The translations under genes and the position numbers were made by a program. Below the pieces are notes generated by a model. It worked only from the letters and a program-made list of their open reading frames with translations. It was not told where the DNA came from and made no database searches. Source: Cepaea nemoralis (Eukaryota > Mollusca > Gastropoda > Stylommatophora > Helicidae). From it: a stretch of DNA of 64,000 nucleotides. This document shows, in pieces, positions 35,209 through 45,589 of the stretch. Position 1 is the first letter of the stretch; each line of letters opens with the position of its first letter. The stretch spans positions 7,501 to 71,500 of the forward strand of contig JACEFZ010005099.1 in the NCBI GenBank assembly GCA_014155875.1, given 5' to 3'.

Positions 35209-35379
35209 CTGTTATTTTAAAACAAAATAAACGTGGTTAGACTGAGCAGATGTAAAGATTTTTAACTGAATATAAACAAATCATTAAATTAAAAATAAAA
35301 TAAAAACAGCACCACATATGGTTAAATGTTTGGTTTATGTGACAAGTGAGGGTAAAATCATTGGGAACTTTATATCACT

Positions 35380-35623
35380 TTAACCCTAGAACTACCATGG
35401 GGTCCAAATGGACCCCAGTGTCAACTTTTGCATTCTCTACTTTTCTTAACCCTAGAGCTACCAGGTTTTTTTTTGTAACACTGGTTACCAATGTATGGGG
35501 TATGGACCCCATTGGTAATCAATGTTACAAAAAACATCCTGGTAGTTCTTGGGTTAAGAAAAGTAGAGAAACCAAAAGTTGACACTGGGGTCCATTTGGA
35601 CCCCATGGTAGTTCTAGGGTTAA
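35380..35623. mobile_element. piggyBac-like MITE with TTAA target, nested inner copy
   Basis: TTAA at 35380-35383 and 35620-35623 flank inverted termini CCCTAGAACTACCATGGGGT. A second pair of TTAA (35446-35449, 35554-35557) with termini CCCTAGAGCTACCAGG and its inverse (CCTGGTAGTTCTTGGG) lies inside. The CCCTAG start and TTAA target are piggyBac hallmarks. The whole is a near-perfect palindrome of about 236 bases in SH3YL1 intron 5. Confidence 0.9.
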
Positions 35624-35829
35624 ACAAGGTGTTAGGGAGGATTTTGAACTATCACCCAATCTGTTAAATTTGTACAGTGAATAATAATGTGATACATAGT
35701 TAGAATAACAGAAAAACAGAAGTAACGGTAATTACAAAGAAAACATGTCTTCCCAATTAAAACATCAAAGTAAATTGAACTAGTCTGAAACAAGCAAATG
35801 TATTTAAGTATTTGGGAATCTTCATAACA

Positions 35830-36700
35830 GCAGATGGAAGATTGTGTTAAGGAAGTTCATCATCACAACAACTTCCACTTTTGCTGTCAGGCATCTTGGA
35901 GAGGAATAGTTGATGTTTCAGCACCCGATAGGTTGCACTGGATAGTGTCATTCAATGTGATAGTACAACGTCTTTGATGTCGTCGATTCATTGTCTTCTT
36001 GCCCTCGCATCAGATCTCCTATGATGTAATGCCAGTGCTGGTAGTTGATGACGTTGCACACTAACAAGATAGCCAAACCATTTGATCTTCTGCTTTTCCA
36101 TATATTTGTGGCACAAGGTGTTGATCCCATTGTCTGTCTGATAACATCATTTCTTACAATGCCTTGGATGGTTAAGTTGACAGCTCTTCTAAAGCATCTT
36201 ATCCTGCAGGTGTTGATTTTGTGTAAAAGTGATTTGGATAATATACAAGTCAGAAATTGGTAACATATTTATATCTGTAATTTTGCTGCATAGGTATATT
36301 TGGATATTTCAGTAAGGATGATAGTAGATGAGTGCACATGTTTTTGGACATCTAATTTTGATTTCTTTGTTCTGTAACTTGTTTCAGAGGTGTACTATTT
36401 ATCAGTATACTAAGTGGACCAAGAGAACTGTTAACCTCCTTTACTTTGGTGTTGGTTGTGTTTATGTTCATATTGTATCTGTTGCATGTTGAACTCTGCT
36501 TACTAATATGATTTAGCAGTCTCCCCTCATCACTGTAAAACAGGCAGAGATTGTCGCCAAATGATGGCTCATCTATTGTAGGTGGATCTGCTGTTTCTTT
36601 TAAAGTAAAGAGTTCAAAATGTTCTTAATCTATCCTGTCAAGACTTGTTTCTTTGGATATTCTGTCAATTTAGATATTAAATAGTAGAGATAATCAAATT
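35830..36700 (-). pseudogene. Old LINE RT C-terminal region
   Basis: Minus strand: CRIRCFRRAVNLTIQGIVRN, DVIRQTMGSTPCATNIWKSR, INYQHWHYIIGDLMRGQEDN. The arrangement resembles LINE tails of the CRIxCFRRxLxLT type. Frameshifts occur throughout and motifs further upstream are barely readable. Confidence 0.6.
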
Positions 36701-36719
36701 TAGGGAGACTTAAAAGACA

Positions 36720-36870
36720 TGGAACAGAGCATTAGAGACAGAGATGAACAGTATGGGGAGGACATGGAGCGAGCTGCAGGAGATAGTAACATATAGGACA
36801 GCTTGGTGTGGGTTGGTTGAGGACCTAGACTCCAATGGGAAAATAACAGGCAGAAGAAGAAGAAGAAAAA
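36720..36870 (+). pseudogene. LINE extreme C-terminus
   Basis: Plus strand: MNSMGRTWSELQEIVTYRTA then WCGLVEDLDSNGK, followed by GAA repeats; typical end of a LINE ORF2 (MG..W.E....DR..WR.LV). Confidence 0.65.
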
Positions 36871-37164
36871 ACAAGAAACTCCAGAGAAACAGCTTCATGA
36901 TACCAAAAAAAAAATACCTACAACAAAACCTATTATATACAAGCAAAAGCAAAGAGAGAATCTATAAATACCAGCAACCAATAAAAATAACAAGATTTAG
37001 AAAATTAATACACTAGAAGTGAAGAAATAAACTAGCTGTCCTTTGCATCAGAAAACATTACCTATCCACAGAAGTGAGACATGTATATATATATGACTCA
37101 GAATAGGACATTGTGGACTGAGAGCACACCTCCACCAAACAGGCTTCTAAAGTTAGCTGCATAT

Positions 37165-37260
37165 CCTTGACAGGACATCGCAGACAACCCCAGCAATATG
37201 TGGCTGTTTGTGATCTCTTGGCAAGTTTACATTCGGTAGTTTGCCACTGATTCTGCCTCC
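37165..37260 (-). mobile_element. SINE-B tail
   Basis: Reverse complement of the family tail (GCATATCCTTGACAGGACAT; GGCAAGTTTACATTCGGTAG). Confidence 0.75.
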
Positions 37261-37445
37261 TGCAAATGTGCAGCACTCAAACAAACCCCACAGCATGTCC
37301 TACAGGGCTGCCCTGACTTCACCGAACTGAAGGAGGAACTCTGGACATCTGGAGTGACCCATCGAGAACAATTCTAGGGGACTGTTGAGAACCACAAGCA
37401 AACCATCATATTTGTGACCTATGCTGGACGTGACACATAGCAAAT
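37255..37445 (+). pseudogene. 3' end of an RNase H-type LINE ORF2
   Basis: Plus strand reads KQTPQHVLQGCPDFTELKEE, LWTSGVTHREQF, GTVENHKQTIIFVTYAGRDT, the Cys/His-bearing end that follows RNase H in jockey-like LINEs. One stop (TAG) inside. Confidence 0.72.
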
Positions 37446-37525
37446 ATAAATTGAGAAAAAGAAGAAGATGAGTATGAATGGATCAGCATTAAAGGCTACA
37501 AAAATAGTGGAGATGGAAAACTCAC

Positions 37526-37727
37526 AGCAAACTTGTACTGTGAATACTCTGACATGCTCTCCAGTTTCTCTTTTTGCTTGACTGCCTGCCTCTTGGCAAA
37601 ATCCTCAACCGCTTTCATTGCAAACTCCTGATGCTCCTTCAACACTTCATAAAGATGCTCACAGTCATCAGGGGGGTCAACTTCACCATTGAGAATCTGG
37701 TATGCTCTTATGTCTCGCCCATAAAAT
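37526..37727 (-). CDS. SH3YL1: SH3YL1 coding exon 5 (end of SYLF domain, start of linker)
   Basis: Acceptor TTTGTAG, donor GCT|GTGAGT, in phase 2 and out phase 0. It begins (K)FYGRDIRAYQILNGEV, matching the family FYxxDIRAYxIL that closes the SYLF fold, then a charged helical stretch (EHLYEVLKEHQEFAMKAVE, KRQAVKQKEKLESMSEY) typical of the poorly conserved linker. 202 bases, 67 full codons plus one base. Confidence 0.92.
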
Positions 37728-37784
37728 CTACAAATACAAAAAGTTGACTGAAAAATGTCCAATGCCAATAACTCATGTAAAGAA

Positions 37785-37852
37785 GACACAAACAATATTT
37801 AGCACTCTTTATTGCCTGGCATATTTCACTGTATCTTGTCAGTTACACGTAA
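37785..37852 (-). mobile_element. Penelope-type terminus, minus copy
   Basis: Reverse complement reads AACTGACAAGATACAGTGAA then ATATGCCAGGCAATAAAG and TATTGTTTGTGTCTTC, a degenerate copy of the terminus at 63505-63590. It ends about 60 bases upstream of the exon 5 acceptor. Confidence 0.7.
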
Positions 37853-37906
37853 ACACAAGAAATAAATGGGGAGAACCATTGAGGCCACTAAGACGATTAA
37901 ACAAAT

Positions 37907-38216
37907 AAACACACGTAGTATTATTTGGCGCTCACAGAAGAAGAAGAAGGAAATAGAGATTAGAAGACGCACTAGACAACATAACATTTGAAAGCTATAA
38001 TAGTTACCGACCGGGATCGAACCTGTCTGTGTCTAGTTGGTCGTGCGTCGAAGTACACTTGTTCCTGCAGCGAGGCGCCGTTGTCATTTGGAGGCGACAG
38101 GTTCGATCCCTGTCGGTAACTATTATAGCTTTCAAATTTTATGTTGTCTAGTGCATCTTCTAATCTCTATTTCCTTCTTCTTCTTCTGTGAGCGCCATAT
38201 AATACTATGTGTGTTT
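37907..38216. mobile_element. Foldback element with a tRNA-like centre
   Basis: Arms of about 120 bases (37907-38027 and 38095-38216) are near-perfect inverted repeats separated by a 67-base spacer. The arm/spacer join carries TAGTTGGTCGTGCGTCG (A-box-like) and GACAGGTTCGATCCCTGTC (a perfect T-arm-like hairpin), homologous to SINE-G at 11950. Located in SH3YL1 intron 4. Confidence 0.9.
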
Positions 38217-38261
38217 ACTTGTCAGTTACAGAACTTGAAATAAATCAATATATATTCTTCT

Positions 38262-38590
38262 TCTTTGGCCCTTTATTTACTCTTTGGGGGTATATAGGCC
38301 CTCAACCAACTCACACCAAGCCGATTTTATCCTCACCAGCTTCATTCATATCCGCCTCATATTATTCATTTTGTCTCTATTTCTCGTAATCCTGTACACC
38401 CGCGTTCGAAACACAGCTGCGGGCGATTTGGCAACAGACCACCTTGCGTTGGTTTTTTTACAAAATGGTATGGGTGCTGGTCATTTCAGAAAGCAATGGC
38501 AAACTAATGAACGTAAACTTGCCAAGATATCACTACAGCAAAAATGCTGGTATTGACTGCGATGTCCTGTAAAGGATATGCAACTAACTA
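38262..38590 (+). mobile_element. SINE-B copy
   Basis: CCCTCAACCAACTCACACCA, GCGTTCGAAACACAGCTGCG, GCGATGTCCTGTAAAGGATA then GCAAC. Confidence 0.88.
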
Positions 38591-38644
38591 ATTCTACTTC
38601 TCTACTCTTTTTTAAAGGCTTGTTGATAATTGGTTGGATTTTTA

Positions 38645-39795
38645 TCATTGCACCTTTCCGTCTTGACAGATGATAGTTTGGTACATTGTGCTTCAAAAAG
38701 GCTTAATAACTATGACCCATGGCTGTGGCGATTGTGGCCGATAAGGCCAATTCGTGCTGTAAATGTTTGTCCACAGTGGATGCATGTGAAAACATGGTCA
38801 TTTCCACCATCATGCACCATCTTACGTCTCTCACGCTCTGTGTGTGCTTTATCTGCAATCATTTTCTCTTTTGTCTTTATTCCATTTCTGAAAGTTACTC
38901 ACCATGCAACACGTTCAGCAGTGACTTGCTCCTAATGTGCATTATCAATGCCTGTATCAATCATGTCCCGCTTACACACATCTTTGTATCGTAGCAGAGG
39001 TCGACCCTGAGATCTCCTACCCATCTGTATTTCACCAAAAAGATGTCCTTTGGTATTCTACCATCATCCATCCTCCTAACGTGTCCTATCCATCTAAGTC
39101 TACGAAGACTGAGCATGGAACACACCGTCACACAACCTGATCTTTCCAATACTTCAGTATTTGTGATTTTGTCTTGCTACTTAATACCAAGTATTCTTCG
39201 CAGACACCGCATATGAAAGCTGTTTAAACGTTTCTCTTGGTGTAAGTTGTCCAGGTTTGACTGCCATAAAGAAGAGTACTAAGGACACAGACTTGGTAGA
39301 AGAGGACTTTTGGCAGTAAGCTTCCTGTTCTCCCAGCCTCTTTTTGCTAACATGTTCATTGTTGTTGCTGCCTTACCAGTCCTGATATTGGTTTCCTGAT
39401 CTAGGGATAATTTGCTATTTACCTCTGATCCTAGATATGTAAAATGGTTTATTATCTCTAGTTCGGCGGTCAATAAAGTGCACCTTGTGACATAATATGT
39501 GTCTTCTTTTTGTTAATTGTTAAACCAAATTCAGAACAAGCATTGGAGAATGCAGATAGCTGATTTTGTAATTCTTCCTCAGAGTGGGTCATAATTGCAG
39601 CATCATCTGCAAAAAGCAATTCTCTGATTAGTACCCTCCTAATTTTGGTCTTGGCTTTCAATCTCTGAGCATCATAGAGGCCACCATCTGAGCGTGAGTG
39701 AATGTATATACTGGCATCCTGATCATGAAAGGCATATTTCAGTAGAAGTGAAAAGTATATTGCAAAGAGGGTGGGGGATAGTACACAACCTTGGA
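38645..39795 (-). pseudogene. LINE-A, 5'-truncated copy
   Basis: Same family as 7215-8608: ELLFADDAAIMTHSEEELQN, NHFTYLGSEVNSKLSLDQET, RSGCVTVCSMLSLRRLRWIG, and the C2H2 region near 38720-38780. Starts just downstream of the GVKQGC motif region; several frameshifts. Confidence 0.88.
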
Positions 39796-39921
39796 TTTTG
39801 TAGTTTTTCTATGGAGTGGGGAAGCCAATCTCAACCCTCCTACATCTCCTCTTGAGACCTGTATGGCAGTCTTCAGGATGTTATGATTCTTTGCTTCCCA
39901 TAAGGGTCCGGGTACCACACA
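39796..39921. other. Repeat-derived spacer upstream of the 43-bp array
   Basis: TATTCTTTGCTTCCCataagg-like text (39885-39905) matches, in reverse, the repeat at 60335-60365 and 48610-48640. Confidence 0.6.
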
Positions 39922-40490
39922 CTCAGAAACATCTTTGGTCGCCTCTTACAACATGCCTGGTCGGGTCAGAAACATCTTTGGTCACCTCTTACAACATGCC
40001 TGGTCGGGTCAGAAACATCTTTGGTCACCTCTTACGACATGCCTGGTCGGGTCAGAAACATCTTTGGTCACCTCTTACAACATGCCTGGTCGGGTCAGAA
40101 ACATCTTTAGTCGCCTCTTATGACATGCCTGGTCGGGTCAGAAACATCTTTAGTCGCCTCTTACAACATACCTGGTCAGGTCAAAAACATCTTTGGTCAC
40201 CTCTTACAACATGCCTGGTCGGGTCAGAAACATCTTTGGTCACCTCTTACAACATACCTGGTCGGGTCAGAAACATCTTTACTCGCCTCTTACGACATGC
40301 CTGGTCGGGTCAGAAACATCTTTAGTCGCCTCTTACGACATGCCTGGTAAGGTCAGAAATATCTTTAGTCACCTCTTACAACATGCCTTGTAGGGTCAGA
40401 AACATCTGTAGTCACCCCTTACAACACTCCTGGTAGGGTCAGAAACATCTGTAGTTACCCCTTACGACACGCCTGGGAGGTTACAGTGTT
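39922..40490. repeat. 43-bp minisatellite, about 13 copies
   Basis: Unit AACATCTTTGGTCACCTCTT then ACAACATGCCTGGTCGGGTC AGA. Its CTCTTACgACATG core is also present once at 60378-60400 and 33368-33390 (opposite strand), so the array was amplified out of a dispersed repeat. Overlapping ORFs in three frames are artefacts of the 43-base period. Confidence 0.95.
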
Positions 40491-40779
40491 ACTATTATTT
40501 GGCTCCCTTTAGGGTCCCTGTAACACATATATTAACTAACCAAGTGCCATGGGATGATTAATCATCTTAAATGATTTCCCATATCTGCCATGGGCGTATA
40601 TAAAGTAGTTTTCCTTTTGCAACATCCTTTAATTTGATATATAATACAACATGTCTGCTCCATGTTAACAACTTTTAAGTCATAACTGTGACACACCCCT
40701 CCTTCCCATTGGCCGCCTTACATTTTTGTTAGGTTGAAACCTACTGTTTGTTTGGCAGTGAATCTGTTAAAGCAATGTA

Positions 40780-40975
40780 ATAAATTATGCAGAAAATCCT
40801 CCTCCAGAAACGTCAAGCATTCTTTGTCCACATTGTCAAAGAACATTTCGAGCCAAAATAGGCCTTATCAGCCATCTTAGAACTCACGGCTCCATACTTT
40901 CAACCCCATTGGATGAAATGAATGGTCATCATCATTCTTGATGGACAACACAATAAAAAAAATAAATTATAGCTG
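40780..40975 (+). pseudogene. LINE 3' end with C2H2 finger
   Basis: Plus strand: CPHCQRTFRAKIGLISHLRT then H and a short tail (LDEMNGHHHS), then A-rich sequence. Same type of C-terminal finger as LINE-A. Confidence 0.75.
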
Positions 40976-41344
40976 AAATAAACAACACACTGTCATATGT
41001 TTCACAGTCAGTGTCATCACTGTAGTTGTCAAAATACTGTCACATCTATTTGTTTACTATAAAGATTTGATTTGTTGTTGAAATATTTATTGACCTATTT
41101 CAAATTCTGCAGTATACTTGCCAAAATACAGTGAACTAAGCCACACAATGAACTGAACTGTGCAGAGTATTGTTTGTATCTTTATTATTAAAATTCACTG
41201 GAGGGAAAATGTGTTTTGAATTCACCTAGCGTGAACACATTAATAGATAAAGTAAACTGTTTAAAGCGTTAAATTGCAGTGATGTGGCTGAGACATTTTG
41301 TGTCAATTAATATTATGAGTGAAAAATAAACTATCTTCTATTGT

Positions 41345-41675
41345 CAAAAGAAGAGAGGAAGAGAGAGACAGAGAGAAAGAGAGAGACAGACAGACAGAGA
41401 CACAGAGAGATTGAGTAAGTGAACGAGTGAGTAAGTGAGTGAGTGAGAGAGACAAAGAGAGAGAAAGACTGAGTGAGTGAGTGAGCAAGTGAGTGAGTGA
41501 GTGAGTGAGTGAGTGAGTGAGTCAGTCAGTGTGAGTGTGTGCATGTGTGTTAACTAAACAAAGTGTATGTGAACTAAACACATTGTAAGTGAACTAAACA
41601 AAGTGTACTGAACTAAACAAAGTGTACTGAACTAAACAAAGTGTATGTGAACTAAATAAAGTTATGTAAACTAAC
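41345..41675. repeat. (GA)/(GTGA)n block followed by a 20-21-bp tandem repeat
   Basis: 41345-41460 is GAGA/GACA; 41460-41525 is (GAGT)n; 41555-41670 repeats GTGAACTAAACAAAGTGTAT about six times with small changes. Confidence 0.9.
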
Positions 41676-41767
41676 CAAATTGAATATGAACTCATTTAAC
41701 TCATTAATTATTACAACACACTGAAACATCCAATATTAGTTGAACACAAAATATTTAAAATGTAAAC

Positions 41768-41948
41768 AGTGAAGCCACAAACAATATGTTGCACAATTTA
41801 TTGCCTGGCATTAAGTATTATTAAGCTTAAGTATTATTCATTTATTCACTTCAGATGATATATAACACTGCAGTATGCACCTGACGAGATGCAGCAACAT
41901 ATGCCAGGCAATAAATCGTGCAACATATTGTTTGTAGCTTCTGTGTTT
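41768..41948 (+). mobile_element. Short Penelope-type element with inverted terminal pieces
   Basis: Left end GAAGCCACAAACAATATGTT, GCACAATTTATTGCCTGGCA is the inverse of the right end (TGCCAGGCAATAAATCGTGC, AACATATTGTTTGTAGCTTC). It carries CTGACGAGATGCAGC at 41881-41895. Confidence 0.78.
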
Positions 41949-42261
41949 AAAAAAAAAGAAAAAAAGAACCAGGACAAGATAAGTTAAAAATCTGCCAATC
42001 TACAACAAAAGTTGCAGAAAATGATGTGTTTACAACTTGGCAAACTACAACAAGAGATCTTAACAAACATTTGGGTGAAACGTGTATATCAATGACATCT
42101 ATCGGAGAATGCTTTTTATTTGGTAGGACCGGGTTTAATGTATTGTTATGTAAGATATCTGGAGCATTAGATGCCTAGAGTATGATAGCCTGGCTGGAAA
42201 AAGTGCAACCTTACATCATGTTGAAGATTAAGGGTTAGTTAACTTGATGTTTTTTAAAACT

Positions 42262-42465
42262 ATACTAGAAGTCATGTGGTCAAAATGTTAAGAGTTTTGA
42301 CTCTTAAACTTTTTCTGAGTTGATGGTGAGGTAGGGGGTTCTCACCCTACAACCATTAACTTCTTACCCTTGACTTGGGGACGTAAATTACAAGTACTTC
42401 ACAAGTCAGAGTGGGTTCACCTGATGGCAGTGGACACTGGTAATAGGGAAAATGCAAATTACAAG
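42262..42465 (+). mobile_element. SINE-A copy, diverged
   Basis: CTTGACTTGGGGACGTAAAT, TACAAGTACTTCACAAGTCA, TTCACCTGATGGCAGTGGAC; the tRNA-like head is worn. Confidence 0.8.
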
Positions 42466-42679
42466 TGGTAATAAATGGGTTATTACAAATTTATAACTAG
42501 AGAAAAATAAAACAAACACTTTAGTAGAAGTTATCCCATAATTGCTGATGTTTAAAATTGACGATCTACTTGCTTAGCTTTGCTTATAACTGAGGTGCTT
42601 TATATTGCATTTTCATCTTCTTCCTGTTCCCTTGTAGCTGTGTTCTTTTCTCTGTTGCAGACCTGGCAGATGCCCTCTA

Positions 42680-42915
42680 CTTCCTTTCATTTATGACACG
42701 CCTTACATTACTGGGCATATGGTGCTAGACCCTAATGTTTATAGACCAATCAACACTCAGTAGGTCAAGTGGTCAATATCATGCAGGCGCTTTCACTTCC
42801 CCATGACATTTCCTGGTACCCAATTTAGGCTGGGTCGACCTGGGCGCCCTGGTAAATTTAATAAATCTGCCTCAATGCAGAATCGAACCCATGCCCATTA
42901 CTTCTATTAATATCC
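42680..42915 (-). mobile_element. tRNA-derived SINE-H
   Basis: B box in reverse (AATCGAACCCATGCCCATTA) and a body with GTGGTCAATATCATGCAGGC also seen in 26845-26890. Confidence 0.65.
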
Positions 42916-43017
42916 ACTTCAGATTTTGTTTGTCTTTTCCTGTATAATATGCCAAGAGTTAACAGAAATATACATTCTTACTTTCAGAAAATCAAAACAA
43001 TGTATTCCCATAGTGAA

Positions 43018-43310
43018 TTTGAATAACAAAGACACAAACAATAGATTGCATGATTTATGGCTGGCAAAACCATCATGATTAATCTACATAGGAAAGTTTT
43101 GAGCCAACAGAAAGACATGATAGTCAGTTTAAAATTACCATGGTAGACAATGGAAATTACAGTGCGAATATGTGTATATTTCAGCTTGAAGGATTTATCT
43201 AATTACTTTACTTTATGTTGTGTGATTTCTGCAGTATGAACCTGCCGAGATGCAGCGAAATATGCCAGGCAATAAATCGTGCAATCTATTGTTTGTGTCT
43301 TCGTTATTAA
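43018..43310 (+). mobile_element. Penelope-type short copy next to SH3YL1 exon 4
   Basis: Contains the end of the Penelope ORF (CAGAAAGACATGATAGTCAG, then TTAAAATTACCATGGTAG), the 3'UTR and the terminus TGCCAGGCAATAAATCGTGC. The left 50 bases are the inverse of the right terminus. Its right end is about 10 bases from the exon 4 splice donor. Confidence 0.85.
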
Positions 43311-43319
43311 CACTCTTAC

Positions 43320-43561
43320 TTCCTGTTTGCGTCTTTCCTTTCAATGAGTGCACTACCCTCAATTGAAATCCCTGCAAATAGGCCTTTGGTTTTTGAGTAT
43401 GTATAAATAGCTGCAGGACTGCGAACAGCAATGTCTCCTTCAACATTTCTACCTAAAGGGCCTGCAGCAATGGTGAAATTTCCACCAAGTGTAAGATTGC
43501 CTCCCTTAGAAAAAGCATCAACAGCCGACTTGGTGTTCAAAATTATGACAAAATCTGTCAC
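43320..43561 (-). CDS. SH3YL1: SH3YL1 coding exon 4 (SYLF C-terminal half)
   Basis: Acceptor CCATTCAG, donor AA|GTAAGAG, entering in phase 0 and leaving in phase 2. It encodes VTDFVIILNTKSAVDAF, GGNLTLGGNFTIAAGPLGRN, YTYSKTKGLFAGISIEGSAL and IERKDANRK, nearly residue for residue the vertebrate SYLF C-terminal half. The first codon of the exon is GTG (Val), not a start. A Penelope-type terminus ends only about 10 bases into the intron downstream, leaving the splice donor intact. Confidence 0.95.
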
Positions 43562-43732
43562 CTGAATGGAAAGAGAATCAAAAATGGGAAGAATTATTGT
43601 TATGGTTGTTTTTCTAAGAAAGGATTCAATTCAAATTCATACATTATCTATGCTATGGTGCAAATAAAGGTGTGCATGGATGTGTGGTGTGTGAATCTGT
43701 GTGAGAGTGGGTAGCTGGGAAGGTGGGCAGCC

Positions 43733-43752
43733 ACCCCCCCCCCCCCCCCCCC
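43733..43752. repeat. (C)n homopolymer
   Basis: About 19 consecutive C; length may be unreliable. Confidence 0.9.
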
Positions 43753-43869
43753 TAAAATAAAATATTGAATGGAACTTCTACATCAGAATTCAAAGTTGAA
43801 GAAAACAAAGTACTAATGTGACTACATAAGCAAGAATTCCTTTGGTCTCTGCCTCTCTGTCACTCTATA

Positions 43870-44025
43870 TACACCCATAAACAATTGACCACACCCCCAA
43901 ACTAGACAATTTTTCACATCCCCACACTAGACAACTGATCACATTCCCACACTAGACAGCTCATCACATCCCCACACTAGACAACTAATCAAACTAATCA
44001 TACCCCAACACTAGACAACTAATTA
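43870..44025. repeat. About 28-bp tandem repeat, five or six copies
   Basis: Variants of CACATCCCCACACTAGACAA followed by CTGATCA. Confidence 0.85.
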
Positions 44026-44129
44026 GGTTATAGACTGGCTACTCAATCACATAAATTTCGTATAAAAACTTAAAGTCCATTGGTCATAAAAGGGTACCTT
44101 ATGGTGATCAGTTTTGTATAGAATAACAT

Positions 44130-44835
44130 TTAGTAAAATACAGTTATTGTACACAGTGAACAATTAGGGTTAGAATTTCATTGTAAGAAGACAGAAATTA
44201 TGGTCATCAATAAGAAAAAAGAAATACCAATATAATGTACAAGTAATATTTTAAAACAAGTTAATCAGTACAACTATCTCAGAACAGTCATACCATCTGA
44301 TGAGAGATGCCTTGAAGAGATTAGAACTAGAATCCCTATGGCATAGCTAGCCTTTTGCAAGATGAAAAACATACTGACTAATAACAACATGTCTTTGCAA
44401 TGAGAAAAAGAGTGTTGAAATGCTACATAGAACCTGTACTTTTGTATGGATGTAAAATGTGGACAATGAGCAGACAAGCTGGAAAACATTTAATGGCAGT
44501 GGAAATGTGGTTTCTGAAGAAAATGCAAAGAATATCATTGGACAGGCAGAAAAACCAATGAGTAAGTCCTACAAGAAGGAAGTAAACTGATTGGAGAAAT
44601 TAGACACGGATAGTCACAACGTTTTGGGCACGTTATGAGAAGAAATAAACTAGAGAACTTGGTGACAACTGGCAAAATTTAGGGGAAAAAAAAACAAGAG
44701 GAAAGCAGAGAAATTAATATTTGGATGGCTGAGACAAGAACACAGAGCTGATTCACAACTCTAGTGATTGTGTAACATGGCGAAACATGACCGCCAATGC
44801 TTATCGGCATGGCACATGATGATGACGATGGTGAT
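44130..44835 (+). pseudogene. RTE-1 LINE 3' fragment
   Basis: Plus-strand copy of the region from YADD-downstream (GTGAACAATTAGGGTTAGAA) through GHVMRRNKLENLVTTGK-like text to the end (ATGGCACATGATGATGACGA). Many stops. It lies just beyond the SH3YL1 exon 3 donor. Confidence 0.82.
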
Positions 44836-44876
44836 AGAAAAAGTTCAGACAGACAGCGAAGGAAAACAGGTTATAC

Positions 44877-44941
44877 CTCCAATCCAATTTCAAAACCACC
44901 ACCCAATCCTGCTAAAGCAATGGCAGATGGAGCAGACCATT
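44877..44941 (-). CDS. SH3YL1: SH3YL1 coding exon 3 (micro-exon, WSAPSAI segment)
   Basis: A 65-base exon, too short to stand out as an ORF. It was found because exon 2 and exon 4 lack the family's WSAPSAI..GLGGGFEIG segment. It encodes (E)WSAPSAIALAGLGGGFEIG then LE. The acceptor follows a T-run and reads TGTCCAG; the donor is GAG|GTATAA. It enters in phase 1 and leaves in phase 0, exactly as its neighbours need. A degraded RTE LINE ends about 50 bases downstream of its donor. Confidence 0.93.
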
Positions 44942-45084
44942 CTGGACAAAAAAAAAAAAAAAGTGCATATTACTATGTTAAGATACCATTATTTAAGCCA
45001 TCAGTCAAACATATATGATTAATTGCTACTCTTTTTTCCCTGTAATTTTAATTGTTATATACATTTCATCACAACATCTGTGGG

Positions 45085-45415
45085 AAGATGCCTTTTAGTG
45101 ATTAGATCAAGAATCACCATAGCAAAGGAAGTATTTTGCAAAAAAGAAAAGCTGTAAGTTGCAATGAGTTAAAGTGCATTAATGTGCTATATATATAACC
45201 TATACTGTTGTATGCATGATAAATTGACAACAAACAAGCTGAGAAACATTTTATAGCAGCAGAAATGTAGTTTTTGATTAAAATACAGAGAAGATGGATA
45301 TAAAAACAAAAGAGGCAGTCTTTCAAGAAGCTTATAAAAAACATAAATTGTTAAGAGAAATTAGACGTAGGCAATCAAGATTGTTTTTGGCAGATTATAA
45401 AGCTGACTTAAGGGG
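45085..45415 (+). pseudogene. RTE-like LINE 3' fragment, older
   Basis: Recognisable blocks: REIRRRQSRLFLADYK and the preceding EAYKKHKL region, plus a worn version of the CETWTMSSQAEKHLMAAEMW segment. Confidence 0.7.
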
Positions 45416-45589
45416 GCGTACGAAGAATAAGAATAACAATAAGAAAACAAAGAAGAAGAAAGTAGGGTATTGGTCAATTCTGGTTAGCTGACCCCGAGAT
45501 TAGAAGTCAAGCACATTCATTTTAAAAATAATACATTTGCAGTTTAATTTGGGACAAAATGTAGAATTGGAAAGCAAGAACAGATGGAG

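Noticed and set aside
39816..40393. ORFs with repeated GSETSLV / GRVRNIFGHL text
   Set aside because: Consequence of the 43-bp minisatellite without a start context or flanking homology.
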